Below, in pieces: positions 44,767 through 56,894 of a DNA stretch of 64,000 nt. The position numbers and the translations under genes are program-made. Every line of letters begins with the position of its first letter. Position 1 is the stretch's first letter. This DNA is from Anaerolineales bacterium. Its GTDB lineage: Bacteria > Chloroflexota > Anaerolineae > 4572-78 > J111. The stretch covers positions 1-64,000 of the forward strand of contig JABTUK010000004.1 in NCBI GenBank assembly GCA_015075405.1, in the 5' to 3' direction. The notes under the pieces were generated by a model. That model was not told where the DNA came from, searched no databases, and saw only the letters and a program-made list of their open reading frames with translations.

Positions 44767-46260
44767 ATGAAACACAATCGCTTTTGGAGATAAAAAACTC
44801 ATCCCGGTAATATCCTGACGTCCAGGCATTGGGCCAGCCGGTGGGAAACAGTTTTTTTGCCGATTGGCTTGCCTCTGCTGGGCGCCTTGACTTTGGGCCG
44901 TTACTGGCTTACATGTTGGTAAGCCAAGCTTGGTTGCCGGCGGTTGCGCTGGTTTGCGTTATTCCAGCAGTCATTTTATTGAATCGCTACCCTTTAGCGC
45001 GGTTATCATTTGGTTGGCCTTAATCCCTATACTGCCTTATGGCCGAGTCCAACCTCAAATCTACTGGTGCTACATCGCGCCTTGATACCAATGGCGCTTA
45101 TCATAACCATTCTGTTATTGATTGTAAAGGTGCGAAATAGATCGGTCCGGTTAGGGTTGCCCGAACTGGTTACCCTGGTTTACATTGGCCTGGTTTTATT
45201 CTCAATATTGACTACCTACCGATCACCCCTAACAATTATATATATGTTTTTGATCGGGCAGTGGTTGGTTTGACTGCCTATTGGCTGATCCGGCTTGCCG
45301 GTTTGAACGGCCGAGAATTGAAGCGATTAGTCCCATTTATGTTTATATTGTGTTGGGCTGAGTGTGTTATTGGGTTGCTGGCCTGGTTTGCCCTCAAACC
45401 CTGCCGGAAATCTGGATTTTTCCGCAACAAGGCAGCCGTACTACAGGTACTTTGGGCAATCCGGCGGCTTATAGCAGTACCTTAATGTTTTTGATGTTGT
45501 TTTACTACATTACGCCGTTCATCAGAAAATAGATTTATCTATGGTCTGACCTTGGTTACGTTTGGTTTGGGGTTGGCCTGTATTTTCTTTTCCTTTTCGC
45601 GGGTAGTTGGTTAGCGGCCACCCTAACCGTCGTAGCTTTACTATGGCTCTATCCCAAACCGACTGCGACTCTACTCGCCCTCGCGTTGCCGTTTATGTTG
45701 GTTTTGTCGGTAACAGTTTTGTCGGGTGAAGTGGCTTATGCTTATAAGCGGATGAACACCGAAGACACGCTTGATAGCCGGCGGGTGTTGGCTCATGCCG
45801 GTGAACAAATGTTCCTGGCCAAACCGCTTTTTGGTTGGGGGTACTACAGTTACGATCTTCATGATTGGAAATTTATGGAGCCGGTTGATGGGGCTGCCCC
45901 TACCAAATGGGATATAAAACAAGGCACTTCACATAATACCTATATCACCATTCTGGCCGAAATAGGGGTGATAGGTTTCTTTTTTCTATTCCTGCCTGTC
46001 CTATACTGGCTCTATTTTAGCGTTAAAGCCTGGCCGCGACTCCCGACCACAGGTTATTGAGTCGGAAATTACTGGTTATTATGTGGCTGGTTATTGGCTA
46101 TCAGATTATTGTCTCCCAATTTATGGATATGCGGTTCTTTATCTTTCCGTTGACAGTACAGTGGATCGTACTGGGCTTTATTGCTAATCTGGTGCAGACT
46201 CAGCTTAAACCCGTTGGGGTTAATTCATCCCAACCGCTAACCCGGTCAGCTTCCATATAA
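44763..46260 (+). CDS. O-antigen ligase/polymerase family protein, frame-disrupted
   Basis: The intended membrane protein of about 500 residues overlaps the upstream stop (ATGA). It shows many hydrophobic segments, for example LPAVALVCVIPAVILLN and MALIITILLLIVKV, and the Wzy_C signature region DSRRVLAHAGEQMFLAKPLFGWGYYSY followed by SHNTYITILAEIGVIGFFFLFLPVLYW. This fits a polymerase or ligase of an exopolysaccharide. At least four frame changes are present. Confidence 0.82.
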
Positions 46261-46298
46261 TACAATCATCTCATCTTGGGTGAGCATTTTGGAGTAAG

Positions 46299-47339
46299 AT
46301 GGTCAATTCGCTCTCGCAACCTGTCTCGACTAAGGCCAAAACAGTACCTATACTTATCACCTGGGATGTTGACCCGGATTTATGGATACCCTTTGAAAAC
46401 GACAATGGGCCTTGCAAACGGCCATATGACCTTTGTCATGGGTTGAACATTCCGGCTACATTTTTTATGACGGCTGAACCGGCCCACCTGTTGGCCCGTG
46501 AAGTGGATATCATGCAAACCCAGGGGCACGAAGTTGGCTGCCATGCCTGACGCACGGTCACGAAGAAGATTATGATACGATGTCTGAATCAACCCAACAG
46601 ACCTACATTGAACAGGCTACAGCGAAACTACAAACCCTAACCGGCACGCCGATTCACGCGTTCCGTGGCCCGCGGGTTAAAACCTCGGCCACCACCCTCA
46701 AATTGTTGGCTGAATATGGCTATCTGGCCGATAGTTCGGTTTGTTCTCAGCGTCTCGATTTGATCAGTTCAAACTTGATTAATCCGGGCTGGATTTTTTC
46801 GCCCCGCCGGCCTTACCATCCCCATCCCAACAATCCCTTTAAACAGGGCGACACATCCCTGTGGGAGATACCGGTTTCGGCAGCGGTCATCCCTTCATCT
46901 CCTCGGCTTTGCGGGTTTTGGGCCTGCCAGCGCTAAAATCTCTGTTTAGGGTTTTGTATGCCGAGGCCCGTTTCACCGGCAAACCGATCGTTTATCTGGC
47001 CCATCCTACCGAGTTTGGGCGGGGCAGCCGAGAGAGAAAAAGACTACCTTTCAACAACGCTTTACCCAATACCTTAAACCGGAGTATTTCTCGCCCACCT
47101 TTATCCGCACCCATGGCTTTCGTATGCGTAACTTGCTCTACACGATGGATGGGGCCACGCTGCTGGAGCGTACGCAGGAATTATTTAGTTATATGTCCAC
47201 CTTTACCAACGTTAAGTTTATGACCATTAGCCAATATGTGGCTTACTTGGATATGATACCCGATGAACAAAAAGCTGTGGGCAATCATGAAACTGTTTTT
47301 CTCCTCAAGGTCAGCCTGCTGGGGTTCTCACTTTTGTGA
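46299..47339 (+). CDS. Polysaccharide deacetylase-like protein, frame-disrupted
   Basis: The intended protein of about 345 residues starts after GGAG and shows VPILITWDVDPDLWIPF, IPATFFMTAEPAHLLAREV, GHEVGCHGLTHGHEEDYDTM (restored by adding one G at about 46545) with the two metal-binding His, and GTPIHAFRGPRVKTSATTLKLL. The C-terminal half includes GKPIVYLAHPTEFGRGS and FVKTHGFRMRN-like sequence. It belongs to the NodB superfamily and lacks a signal peptide, so it probably acts on a cytoplasmic lipid-linked sugar. Confidence 0.8.
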
Positions 47340-49906
47340 TGGCTCATTTCCTGGGGATAGATAAATTAACTAAAGAAACTCAGGTGGCTTTGGCTGACAA
47401 TGAGGCCGTTGTTTTACCGATGTAACCGGACCGGCCGGGGTAAACTCGGTCACCTCGAATTGGGGCGGAGCCTGGGCGGATTATGACGGGGACGGGTATC
47501 AGGATTTGTATGCCGGGAATCATTTCGGTTCACCTAACCTGTATCATAACAATGGCAACGGCACGTTTACCGATCAGCGCGCCCCGGCCGGGTTGAATCC
47601 CGGTCCTGACGATTGGCATGGGGCTGCCTGGGGCGATTATAACAATGATGGCCGCCTCGACTTGTACGCCGCTGTGGGCGAGGCTGTCAATGGCAGCGAT
47701 TTTTATGTAAATAATGGAGACGGGACCTTTACCGAACGCGCCTCTGATTTTGGTATATAAAATGACCCTGGGCGCGGTCGAGAGCCAGTTTGGGTGGATT
47801 ATGATCGGGATGGCGATTTGGATATCTTTGTGGCTAATGCAGCCAAAACTACCGCACCCACGGTTTTGTATCGTAACGATGGCTCAGGTAATTTTACCGA
47901 TGTAGCCATTCAGTCGGCTGTTGCCCTTACCAGCGGTGTTGAAAGCGCCGCCTGGGCTGATTATGATGGGGATGGTTATACCGATTTTATGATGACCGAA
48001 CTCGGCGGGGCCGGGGGTATTGGCTACAGGCTTTACCGTAACCTGGGTGATGGTACATTTACCCAAACTACTACCACCGCGGGTTTTAGCCAGGGACACT
48101 GGCCTAATTCAGTAGCCTGGGGTGATTACGATAACGATGGCGATTTGGATATTTTCTTCAGCCGGGGTTACCCGGCCATTCAAGATAGCCTTATCTGGAA
48201 TACCAATACGATTACAGCCATCATTTCACCGCCCAGTACCGGCCAGGAAGGACTCATCTTTACCACTACCACCCCAACAGCCAGCTTTGATTTATGGAAG
48301 ACGGACCGGCGGCAATATCGTAGCGAGGTTACTTTAGGTAATACCAACCAACGTCCACCCGCGGTGCCTTTTACTTTGGATGATGCTACTGCTCATTTTG
48401 GTCAACCAACTTCTACCAGCGGGATCACCTTTGTCTGGCGTGATGACCCTACCACCCCTGGAACATTCGCTGGCAGAGGCCGTCGGTGGCCGGTTACGAA
48501 TTGGTCAGCGTTATCACTACCCCCGGCGAGTTCACCGAAGTTATTTCAGTCGGCCTCGATATTCCACCCGCCCTCACTAATGCCTACTATAACGCGCTTT
48601 ATCGCAACAACGGCAATGGCGCGCTTTCAACAAGTATCAAGCGCTGCCGGTATGTCGGATCGCTTTGCCAATACGCAGCAGGCCCAATGGGTAGACGTGG
48701 ACAACGATGGCGACCTTGACTTATACGCCACCAATATGGGCAACACCTACAGCGGCAACGAGCCAAACCGGCTTTACCGGAACAATGGCAACGCACCTTT
48801 ACCGATATGGCGGCGGCGGCCGGATTAACCGGCCCGACCGAGGGCAACGATGAATGTTCGGCCTGGGCTGATTATAATAATGACGGCTTTTTGGATGTCT
48901 ATATTGCCAATGACACCTGGGTTGGCCCCTTAGCCGGCCCGCATAAACTCTACCTGAATAGCGGCAATAGCAATCATTGGTTAAAGATTACTTTAACCGG
49001 GACGACCAGCAATCGTCTCGGTATTGGGGCTAAAATACGGGTCACGACCGGTGGCCTGACCCAGTTCAGAGAAATGGGGTAGATAGTTCGGGCGCATGCC
49101 ACAATAGCTTGTTAGCCCATTTTGGTCTGGATGATTTTACTCGGGTTGAGGCCATTACCGTTACCTGGCCCAGCGGTTTGGTGCAGGTATTGCGCGATGT
49201 GCCGGCCGACCAGACCCTAAACATTACCGAAAGCCCGCCTTTACTTACCGCCACAACCCCCGGCAATGGGGCTGTGAATGTGGCCCTCATCCAGCCCATT
49301 ATCCTGGATTTCAACGCGGCGATGGCTCCTGGTACAGTCGTTTATATCCTGACCCCCTCCCTAACGTTGACCCCTACCTGGAATAGCAGCTATACCCGCC
49401 TCATTTTGGCTCATTCAGGCTTTGCCGCCGGCGTCAATTACACCGCCCAGGTGAGTGGGCAAGACCAGGCCGGTAATTTCCTGGCGGCCGGCGGCGCGGC
49501 TAACCCCTGGCAGTTCACTACCACTTCCGACAGCACAGAGGAAGCGCCTTTCCTTAGTGCTACGAATCCGGCCAATGGAGCAACAGGTATTCCTCTGGAT
49601 CAACCTATCATCCTGGATTTCAACATGGCCATGGATGCCGCGACTTTAACTTACACCCTGACACCGACGCTCAATTTGACGCCGACCTGGAATGTCGGGT
49701 TTACTCGTCTGACCTTGACCCATCCCAATTTTGTCACCGACACAACTTATACTGTATTCGTGAAGGGGCAAAATCCGGCTGGCTATGACCTGGCAGCCGG
49801 CAGCGTCCCTAACCCATGGCAATTTGCGACCATTCCGGGCGACCCTGGCGCTTCACCCGATTTTATTTATCTGCCCATTATTATCAGATCTGCCGGTTCA
49901 AACTAA
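47339..49906 (+). CDS. Secreted FG-GAP/VCBS repeat protein with UnbV and Ig-like domains, frame-disrupted
   Basis: The intended protein of about 850 residues carries at least seven Ca-binding FG-GAP/VCBS repeats of the DYDGDGYQDLYAGN type, for example DYNNDGRLDLYAAV, DYDRDGDLDIFVAN, DYDNDGDLDIFFSR, DVDNDGDLDLYATN and DYNNDGFLDVYIAN. An ASPIC/UnbV domain follows (GIGAKIRVTTGGLTQ.., DSSGACHNSLLAHFGL, VTWPSGLVQVLRDV). Two SbsA-like Ig domains each contain TxPxNGAxxVxLxQPIILDFN. The C-terminus reads FIYLPIIIRSAGSN. A signal peptide is not clear in the damaged start. It is probably displayed on the surface or released. Confidence 0.8.
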
Positions 49907-49963
49907 CCCTACAACTTTCTAAAATTTTATGGTTGAAAACGATTTTGACACCCCTTCAAATCT

Positions 49964-51159
49964 ATGCCTCGTAATAAACTAATCGTAATGCAAATTATTG
50001 ATAACCTGGATATAGGCGGCGCGCAAGAAGTCGTGCATACCCTGGTCAAATATTTAGCCGTGGGGAATTGCCGGCCTATCGTTTGCACCCTCAAAGATGG
50101 CCCCCTGCGTCACGATATAGAACGCTTGGGCATTAAAGTGGAAGTACTGCCGGGCCGGCGTTATGGCATTACCAAATTCCCCCTGTTTGTGCTCGATCTG
50201 ATTCGCATCGGGCGGTCGTTGGCGGCTCTAGTCAGGCAGTATGAGGTAGATGTTGTCCAGACCCATCTTTTGAGACTTTTGGATTTTATTGTGCTGTTCT
50301 TACCCTTTGTTACCCGGCTGCGGCTGGTACTATGGACATTTCATAACGCCAAATTTGAATTGACCCCGGCCAATCTACCCAGCCATCGCTGGTTATTTCC
50401 AATCAAACTCTACGGGTTTCGGTTGCTCTATCGGTTGGCAGCAGCCTTGGTGGGCGGCTTTGTGGCAGTTTCGGATGAAGTTAAAACTCAATGGTGGAAG
50501 TAATTGGGCCAATTCAGGCCAAAGTTCACGTTATTTGCAACGGGGTAGATACCAGCCGCTATGAGCAAGAGGTAGACCGGGCCTTAATCCGCCAACACCT
50601 GGGTTTGGCTGCTGAAGCTCGCCTTATCATCGTGTTAGCTACCCTGAAAGAACAAAAAGGACATCGTTATCCATTGAGGCCAGGCTGCCTTAACGCCAAA
50701 ATATCCAGACCTGCACGTTATTTTGGTTGGTGATGGGCCGCTCCGCCAAACCTTGCAAGCTCAAGTGGCCGAGTTAAACCTGGAGCCGTATGTTCATTTT
50801 TTGGGCAGCCGCCATGACGTTCCAGACCTTTTGGCGGCCAGCGACTTATTTGTGTTGCCTTCGCTGTGGGAGGGCCTGGCTATGGCCCTGCTTGAAGGCA
50901 TGGCTACCGGCCTGCCCATCGTGGCCTCCGAAGTGTCAGCACCATCCAGGTGATTGTTCCGGGAGAAAGCGGGCTTCTGGTGCCGCCGGGTGAAGTGGGC
51001 TGTTTGGTTGAAGCTATTGGCGGGTTGCTGTCAAATCCTACTATGGCTCGGCAATTGGGGGCGGCGGCGGCCAAACAGCGGGTGCAGGCAGAATTTAGCG
51101 CCCAAAAGCAAGCCCACGAACACTTGAAGTTATATCATCGCTTATGTTCATCTGGCTGA
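49964..51159 (+). CDS. Glycosyltransferase family 4 protein, frame-disrupted
   Basis: The intended GT-B enzyme of about 398 residues starts LIVMQIIDNLDIGGAQEVVHTLVKYL with the donor-side GGAQ motif. VVQTHLLRLLDF, FVAVSDEVKTQWW, VHVICNGVDTSRY, ARLIIVLATLKEQKGH, HFLGSRHDVPDLLAASDLFVLPSLWEGLAMALLEGMATG (the ExxxxE-type nucleotide-sugar site) and VVASE follow in adjacent frames. It transfers a sugar from a nucleotide donor to the growing lipid-linked chain; sugar identity unknown. Confidence 0.87.
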
Positions 51160-51169
51160 GGTAATTTCT

Positions 51170-52406
51170 ATGGTGAACAAACCCTTGCACCTGGTTTATA
51201 TCATTGGTACTACCCTGGCTTAACCACGACCTTTATTGATCGCGAAGTGCGTGTTTTGCGTCAATTGGGCTTAAGTATCCAATTCTTGAGTATTCGCCGT
51301 CCACCATCTCGTGTTTTTAAGATTGAGGAGTATGCTCAATTGGAAAATACGATCATCTACTTACTTCCGGTAAATGTTATCAGCTTCGTTCTGGCTCATC
51401 TCTATTTTCTGTGGTTTCGGCCAATAGCTTATTTTAAGCTGGCGATTTTTCTTTTCAGCCGGGCACATCCTACCTTAAAACTCCGCTTCAAAACATTGCT
51501 GCATTTTGCCGAAGGCGTACTGGCTGCTTATCTATTGCGAAATAAGGAAATTGATCATCTTCATGCCCACTTCGTTGACCGGGCCACCACGGTAGCGCGC
51601 TGTGCGTAAGCCGTTTATTGAACCTTTCTTACAGTTTTACGGCCCATGCCAATGATATTTATAAAGAACCTGTCCTTATCCCGGAAAAATCAATGGGCCA
51701 CATTTACGGTGACGGTTTCAGAGTTTAATAAAAATTACCTACTCCAGAATTATCCTGGCCTGAACCGGACAAACTCTTTGTGCTCCATCCCTGGGTTGAT
51801 CTGTCTCATTTTCAGCCGCCGCTATTCCGCCCCCAAAATGGCTGCTTTCATATTATGTCGGTCGGACGGTTGGTAGAGAAAAAGGACACCATTATTTAAT
51901 TGAAGCCTGCCGCTTGCTACGGGAACAACAGGTGGATTTTGAATGTGATATTGTGGGCGATGGTCCGCTCGGGCCAAATTAGAGGCGATGGTGGCCCAAT
52001 ATCACTTGACTGATCAGGTTCACCTGTTGGGTGGACGGCCTCAAACCGAGGTGTTAGCCGGTCTGGCTCGGGCTGACCTGTTTGTGCTGGCCTGTGTTGT
52101 GGCCCAGGATGGCGACCGAGATGGAATGCCGGTGGCCCTGGCCGAAGCGATGGCGATGGCAGTGCCGGTCATTTCGACCAATATTGTGGGGATTGGTGAA
52201 TTGGTACAGCCGGGGGCCGGTTATCTGGTTCCTCCGGATGATGCGCCCGCTTGGCTGGAGCTATAAAATTAATGATGAATATGGAGGCGGCTGAACGGCT
52301 CAAAATGGGCCAATATGCGCGTACAATTATTGCCAATGAGTTTGAAGTTATCAAAGGTAATCAACTTTTAGCCCATCTTTTCGGCAGGGCCATTGTTAAA
52401 AAATAG
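51170..52406 (+). CDS. Glycosyltransferase family 4 protein, frame-disrupted
   Basis: The intended GT-B enzyme of about 412 residues reads MVNKPLHLVYIIGT, then a break restored by one extra C (giving YPGLTTTFIDREV), DHLHAHFVDRATTVA, FTAHANDIYKEPVLIPEKSM-like sequence in shifted frames, SVGRLVEKKG, VHLLGGRPQTEVLAGLARADLFVLACVVAQDGDRDGMPVALAEAMAMAVPVIST and the C-terminal QYARTIIANEFEV. The DGMPVALAEAMA segment is the donor-binding EX7E region. It is colinear with the flanking glycosyltransferases. Confidence 0.87.
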
Positions 52407-52423
52407 TTAGTTAATTATATCCT

Positions 52424-53297
52424 ATGAACTATACAGTTATCACTCCGGTTAGAAATGAAGCTGAATTTATTGAGTTGACCATTCACTCGATGATTAATCA
52501 GACGATAAAGCCCGCTGAATGGATCATTGTCAATGATGGTTCAACTGATAGAACTGCCGAGATTGTGGCCGGCTATGCGGCTGAACATGCCTGGTTAAAG
52601 CTGGTCAATCGAACAGATCGAGGCGTCAGGCAGCGGGGTAAAGGAGTAGTTGAAGCATTTTATGATGGTTACGCTGCTTTAACGCGTCAAGATTATGAAG
52701 TTATCGTTAAATTAGATGGAGATTTGTCCTTTGAACCAACTTACTTTGAGTCGTTATTGGGGCAATTGGCCGCTGATCCCAAACTGGGTATTGTCGGCGG
52801 CGGCGTCGTCTACGAACGACTTGACGGGAAAAATTGGCGCTTACGGACAACCAGCGATCATGTGCGTGGCCCCACCAAGGTTTATCGGCGGGCTTGTTTT
52901 GAGGCAATTGGCGGCCTGGCCCCAGCCCTGGGCTGGGATGGGGTTGATGAGTGGCAGGCAATGGCCCAGGGCTGGCGTGTTCAGAGTTTTCTTAACCTAA
53001 AAGTGTATCATTATCGGGTTACAGGCGCAGCCACCGGTTCTATCAAAAGCCGGATAGAACTGGGCTATGGCGCTCATTATATGGGCTACCACCCCTGTTT
53101 ATGTTAGCGCGGGGAACCTCGCCACATGTTTCGTCGTCCTTATCTGGTCGGCGGCGCAGTTATGATTATCGCTTATCTCGCGGCGGCCGGGCTAAGCGGC
53201 GGGAACGATTAGCGGATCCGGCTGTTATTCAATTTGTGCGTCAAACACAACCCGTCAGTTGGCCGGCCTGCTGGCCGGGAAACCGGTACATAAATAA
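52424..53297 (+). CDS. Glycosyltransferase family 2 protein, C-terminus frame-disrupted
   Basis: This GT-A enzyme starts MNYTVITPVRNEAEFIELTIHSMINQT with WIIVNDGSTDRTAEI (nucleotide-binding) and VIVKLDGDLSFEP (metal-binding D-x-D region). Then come VYRRACFEAIGGLAPALGWDGVDEWQAMAQGWRV and YHYRVTGAATGS. The frame breaks near 53095 and 53270; the restored end includes a hydrophobic stretch GGAVMIIAYLAAAGL and finishes LLAGKPVHK at 53297. Length about 290 residues. The membrane-associated tail is unusual for a small GT2 but seen in envelope loci. Confidence 0.87.
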
Positions 53298-53300
53298 AAT

Positions 53301-55224
53301 TTAGGGTGTGGCTATGGGGATGGTTGGTGTTGGCAACAACTCCTCCGGTGTTGGGGATGGTGAGGTAGGCGTGTCGGTTGGCGTCGGCGTTGCTGTGGCG
53401 GTTATTGCGGTGGGGGTGAGTGTTGGTGTGTGGGGTATAGGTTGGCGTCGGCGTTGCTGGGGTAGTTATTGCGGTGGGGGTGAGTGTTGGCGATGGGGTA
53501 GGTGAGGGGGTAACAGTAGGCGGTATTGTCGTTGGAGTTGGCGTAATAGGTAGATCTGAAACAAACTCGTAAGCGCCCCTATCGTAGCCTGCTCCTTGAG
53601 GTCTGGGTCTGTCCAGGTAATCCTGAATAACACCTTGGCTGCTTAAGTTTGCGCCAGTGTTAATTGCGGGTGAACCTTTTTGCAGGTCATAATTACTTAA
53701 GGTTGGGCCAACAAATTTTATCTCGGCAATGTTACGGGTGGTCAAGTTATGAGAAACCGTGGCCGTCGTCGCTTGATCTAGGGTGTAATAAGTATTGTTA
53801 CTGCCACCAGGGTGGACGATAATGTTGTTTTGAATCTGGTTTTATTGCTCCGGCGATTCTCAAAGTTTATGCCGATTTCCTTGGGGTTGATGATGGTATT
53901 GTTCCAAACATAGATACTGTTACCCACATTGCTTCCGGTTGTCACTTTGATGCCATAACCGACATACGAGCCTGTTATTCTGACCGGGGTTGACAATGAC
54001 GTTGTTGTAAATTTTGTTGCCGCCGTTACCCTGGATGTATATGCCGGACCGCCACCGTCTTTAATGAGGTTGTTGTAAATATTGCAGACACTGCCACGGT
54101 TATTCATAATACCGCTTTCCTGGTATTGTTCAGCCTTTCGGCTATCCCGTAGGATCTGATTATGGTGAATTTCACAATCTTGAACTGCTGAACCAACTTG
54201 AATGCCATCATTACCGGTATCAACGAATATGTTGTTGTAAATTTTGACACCCTTGAGAACAGGAGGAGACACCCGAGTGGTTCCGCAGGGCAGCCAACCG
54301 ACTCCCCTCAGAATAAAATGAGCTACCTACGTAAAAGCCTTCGGCCCTGACTTGATGAATGTAGTTATCGTGCAAAACAGAATTGTACTGGGTAAAAGTA
54401 GAACGATTGATGATGTCATCAGGGTCGTCATGTGTTTGACCGTCGCCGTCATGATCATAAATGTTGGTTGACCCATTGCTACAGTTTGCCAGAGTTTTGG
54501 CGTAAATTCCGGCCAGACTGGTATTAGCGATTTCTAAATGATCTAATTCAAAATCGCTGCTCTTGTCGCCTATTTGGGCTCCGGCAATGTATTTACCGTT
54601 TATTTTTAAAGCCATAAGGAACATTGGCATTTCCCGTACCAGTCAAGTGGATAAAACGACTGTTGCGGATATAAATTGCAAAGCTGGCGCTTTTGTCAAA
54701 AACAACTTGTCCCCCAAAGTTGATAAACGTAATGGGTTGTTCACTGGTTCCGCTAAAATTCTTCAAGACCAATGTGCTTCTGGACCCGGCTGTAACACAA
54801 ACGATATCACCCGGCTTGACAGCAGTATAGTTGGTGCGGGCATCAGCTATGGTTATGTTTAGACCAATGGTGTGCTCGCAGAGGCGCTTTTGAGAATGAT
54901 GGGTAAGTAAGTAGGGTATGGATAGGAATTGTCCGAGGAGGTTGTTACTACAGCCTCCTCATTTGCCTCAACTTGATGATTCGCAGCGGGAGAAGCATTG
55001 CTTAAGATGAGAGGCAAAAAAATCGTGTTGGAACCTTGACTGGTTAGCGCCTGGGCAAACCGATTCGTCCGGATTTGAAACGCAAAAGGGATCACACCTT
55101 CATTATTGCCGATTTGAAAGTAAGGAATTTGGAGCTCCGCTTCCTCAAACATAACGATTATTAAGCACAGGCTCAAGATTAAGAATCGTTTGTAAAACCG
55201 GGTTTTGAGTTGTAGGAACTCTAT
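53301..55224 (-). CDS. Secreted parallel beta-helix protein with Thr/Pro-rich tail, frame-disrupted
   Basis: The intended protein of about 640 residues runs opposite to its neighbours. Hydrophobic LILSLCLIIVMF forms a signal sequence; AAGGAG precedes an ATA at 55222-55224, so the start is ATA or an altered ATG. Two motifs, IFLPLILSNASP and TYLPIILKSASAS, follow. The middle has beta-helix repeats with Asn/Gly turns: NNIFVDTGNDGIQVGSAVQDCEIHHNQI, CNIYNNLIKDGGG, SIYVWNNTIINPKEIGINFENR. A Thr/Pro-rich tail (PTPTTIPPTVTPSPTPSPT) of variable repeats spans 53310-53540. A pectate-lyase-like or surface-binding role is possible. Confidence 0.75.
53310..53530. repeat. Variable repeat encoding the Thr/Pro-rich tail
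   Basis: Units like GGTGTGGGTGTGG/GTTGGCGTCGGCGTTGCTG recur, with GGTTGGCGTCGGCGTTGCT appearing twice 70 bp apart. In the coding strand they encode TPTATPTPT. The frame breaks inside the array. Confidence 0.65.
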
Positions 55225-55756
55225 GGCTTTCTCCTTATTATCTTACTCAAGGGTTATTAAAGAAGCAAAAAAGGCCCGTTTTTCACCAATCAATGACCCT
55301 CAAATCCGGTAATAAACGGGAAAAGATGACCGGCTTTGTTTGTCAAAACTTATCAGGTGAAAAATCAGGCCTTGCTATTTGCTTCAACCTCTGGTTCGGG
55401 TGAAGAGCATTTGGCTTTTACTTGGCGCTCAGTTGAAGGCGCGCTTATTCAATTGTTTACCAGGTTCATATTTATGTTGAAAATCCGTAAGTTCACCTAT
55501 TCAGCCCTTTAAGTTAAAACAAAAGCCCAGATTTACTGCCTTAGAGGGCAATAAATTGGGCCTTACTATTTTCTCGTAAACGGCTAACGAGAAGTAAAAG
55601 TTAGCTTCACCCAAACAAATTATTAACTTTTTCTTATAATTATTTTATCATAAAAATCTTCGATCACAAGGTTTGGATATAGGCCTTAAATCCTATAAAA
55701 ACCTGTACTCTTTAAGTCAACCTGATCCAACTCGAGTCAAATGTAGGGAAAAATTT
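55225..55756. other. AT-rich intergenic region between divergent genes
   Basis: No gene is visible in 532 bp. A hairpin at about 55524-55564 (GCCCAGATTTACTGCC with GGCAATAAATTGGGC) and a smaller one with CTCGT/ACGAG near 55573-55594 occur. TATAAT at 55635-55640 is a possible -10 for the glycosyltransferase that starts at 55757, but no good -35 or ATTCAAAC repeat is present. Confidence 0.45.
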
Positions 55757-56873
55757 ATGGTAAACAAAACAATCCTTCATTTAACCGGAATGCACAGCAC
55801 TAAATATGGGGCCTTAGAGCATTATTTGGTTGAAACAGCCGGTTTATGTGCCTCCAAAGGTTATCGAACGGTATTACAATACGAATCATTACCCCAAAGT
55901 GCCTCTTATTTACAAAACCTAAAAGACTTTAACGCTGAGATCAAAGTGCTGCCTACCCAGGTAAATTTATACCAATCGTTCCGGCGGATAATGTCTTTGA
56001 TTACAGCCGTGCGACCAGAAATTGTCCAAACCCATTTTGTCAACAAAAACGTGTTATTTGTTACACCCAAACTTGCCCGCTTGATAGGGGTACGCCGGCT
56101 CGTAGCTATGGTCCATAGTAACCCTCATTTAAGGGTAAGTCACCCCGGCGATTGGCTTTTAACCAGTATGATCACATCCTGGCCGTCTCCAATGCCGTCG
56201 CTGCTAATTTAGTTTTTGCCGGCGTTACCCCAAAATTATAGCTACCCATTACCTGGGCTTGTCAGGATCGCGTGAAACCTCCGTTCAATTGCGGGCGCAA
56301 TATCGCCAGGAATTTGGTATACCTCCCCATGCCCCGGTATTGGCTTGTATCGCTTTTGATGCCCCATTCAAAGCCCTAGATATTCTGTTGACTGCTTTTG
56401 CCAAAGTTGTTCACAACTGCCCTCAAGCTCACTTAATCCACGTGGGGGTTGATCCGGAATGCTCAAGCCTCCCGGCGCAAGCGGCTAACCTCGGTCTATC
56501 TGGTAAGGTTCATTGGGCCGGTATTAGGGATAACGGTTGGCAGGTTTTAAACGCTGCCGATATTTATGTTCAATCTTCCCGTTTTGCTGAAGGATTACCC
56601 TTAAGTATTATGGAGGCAATGGCTTTGAAACTGCCTGTTGTAGCTACTCAAGTGGCCGGTATCCCCGAAGCAGTAACGGATAGCGAGACTGGCTATCTGG
56701 TTGAAGCAGGCAACCCAGACTACCTGGCCGAGGCTATCCAGCGACTCTTGAATCAACCAGATAAATGGAAAACAATGGGAGAGGCCGGTTATCTCCGTTA
56801 CCTACAGTTGTTTCAAGCAAAAAACTCAGTCAAGAGTCTGGTTGAAAACTATTTACTGCCGTCTTCAAATTAA
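55757..56873 (+). CDS. Glycosyltransferase family 4 protein, frame-disrupted
   Basis: The intended GT-B enzyme of about 372 residues starts MVNKTILHLTGMHSTKYGALEHYLVETAG after AGGGAAAA. IVQTHFVNKNVLF and VAMVHSNPHLRVS follow; two breaks near 56170 and 56235 separate a segment that reads HILAVSNAVAANLVFAGV. The C-terminal half is intact: FKALDILLTAFAKVV, VHWAGIRDNGWQVLNAADIYVQSSRFAEGLPLSIMEAMALKLPVVAT and GYLVEAGNPDYLAEAIQRLL. The donor sugar is unknown. Confidence 0.88.
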
Positions 56874-56894
56874 ATTATTTGGAATCCAATATCT

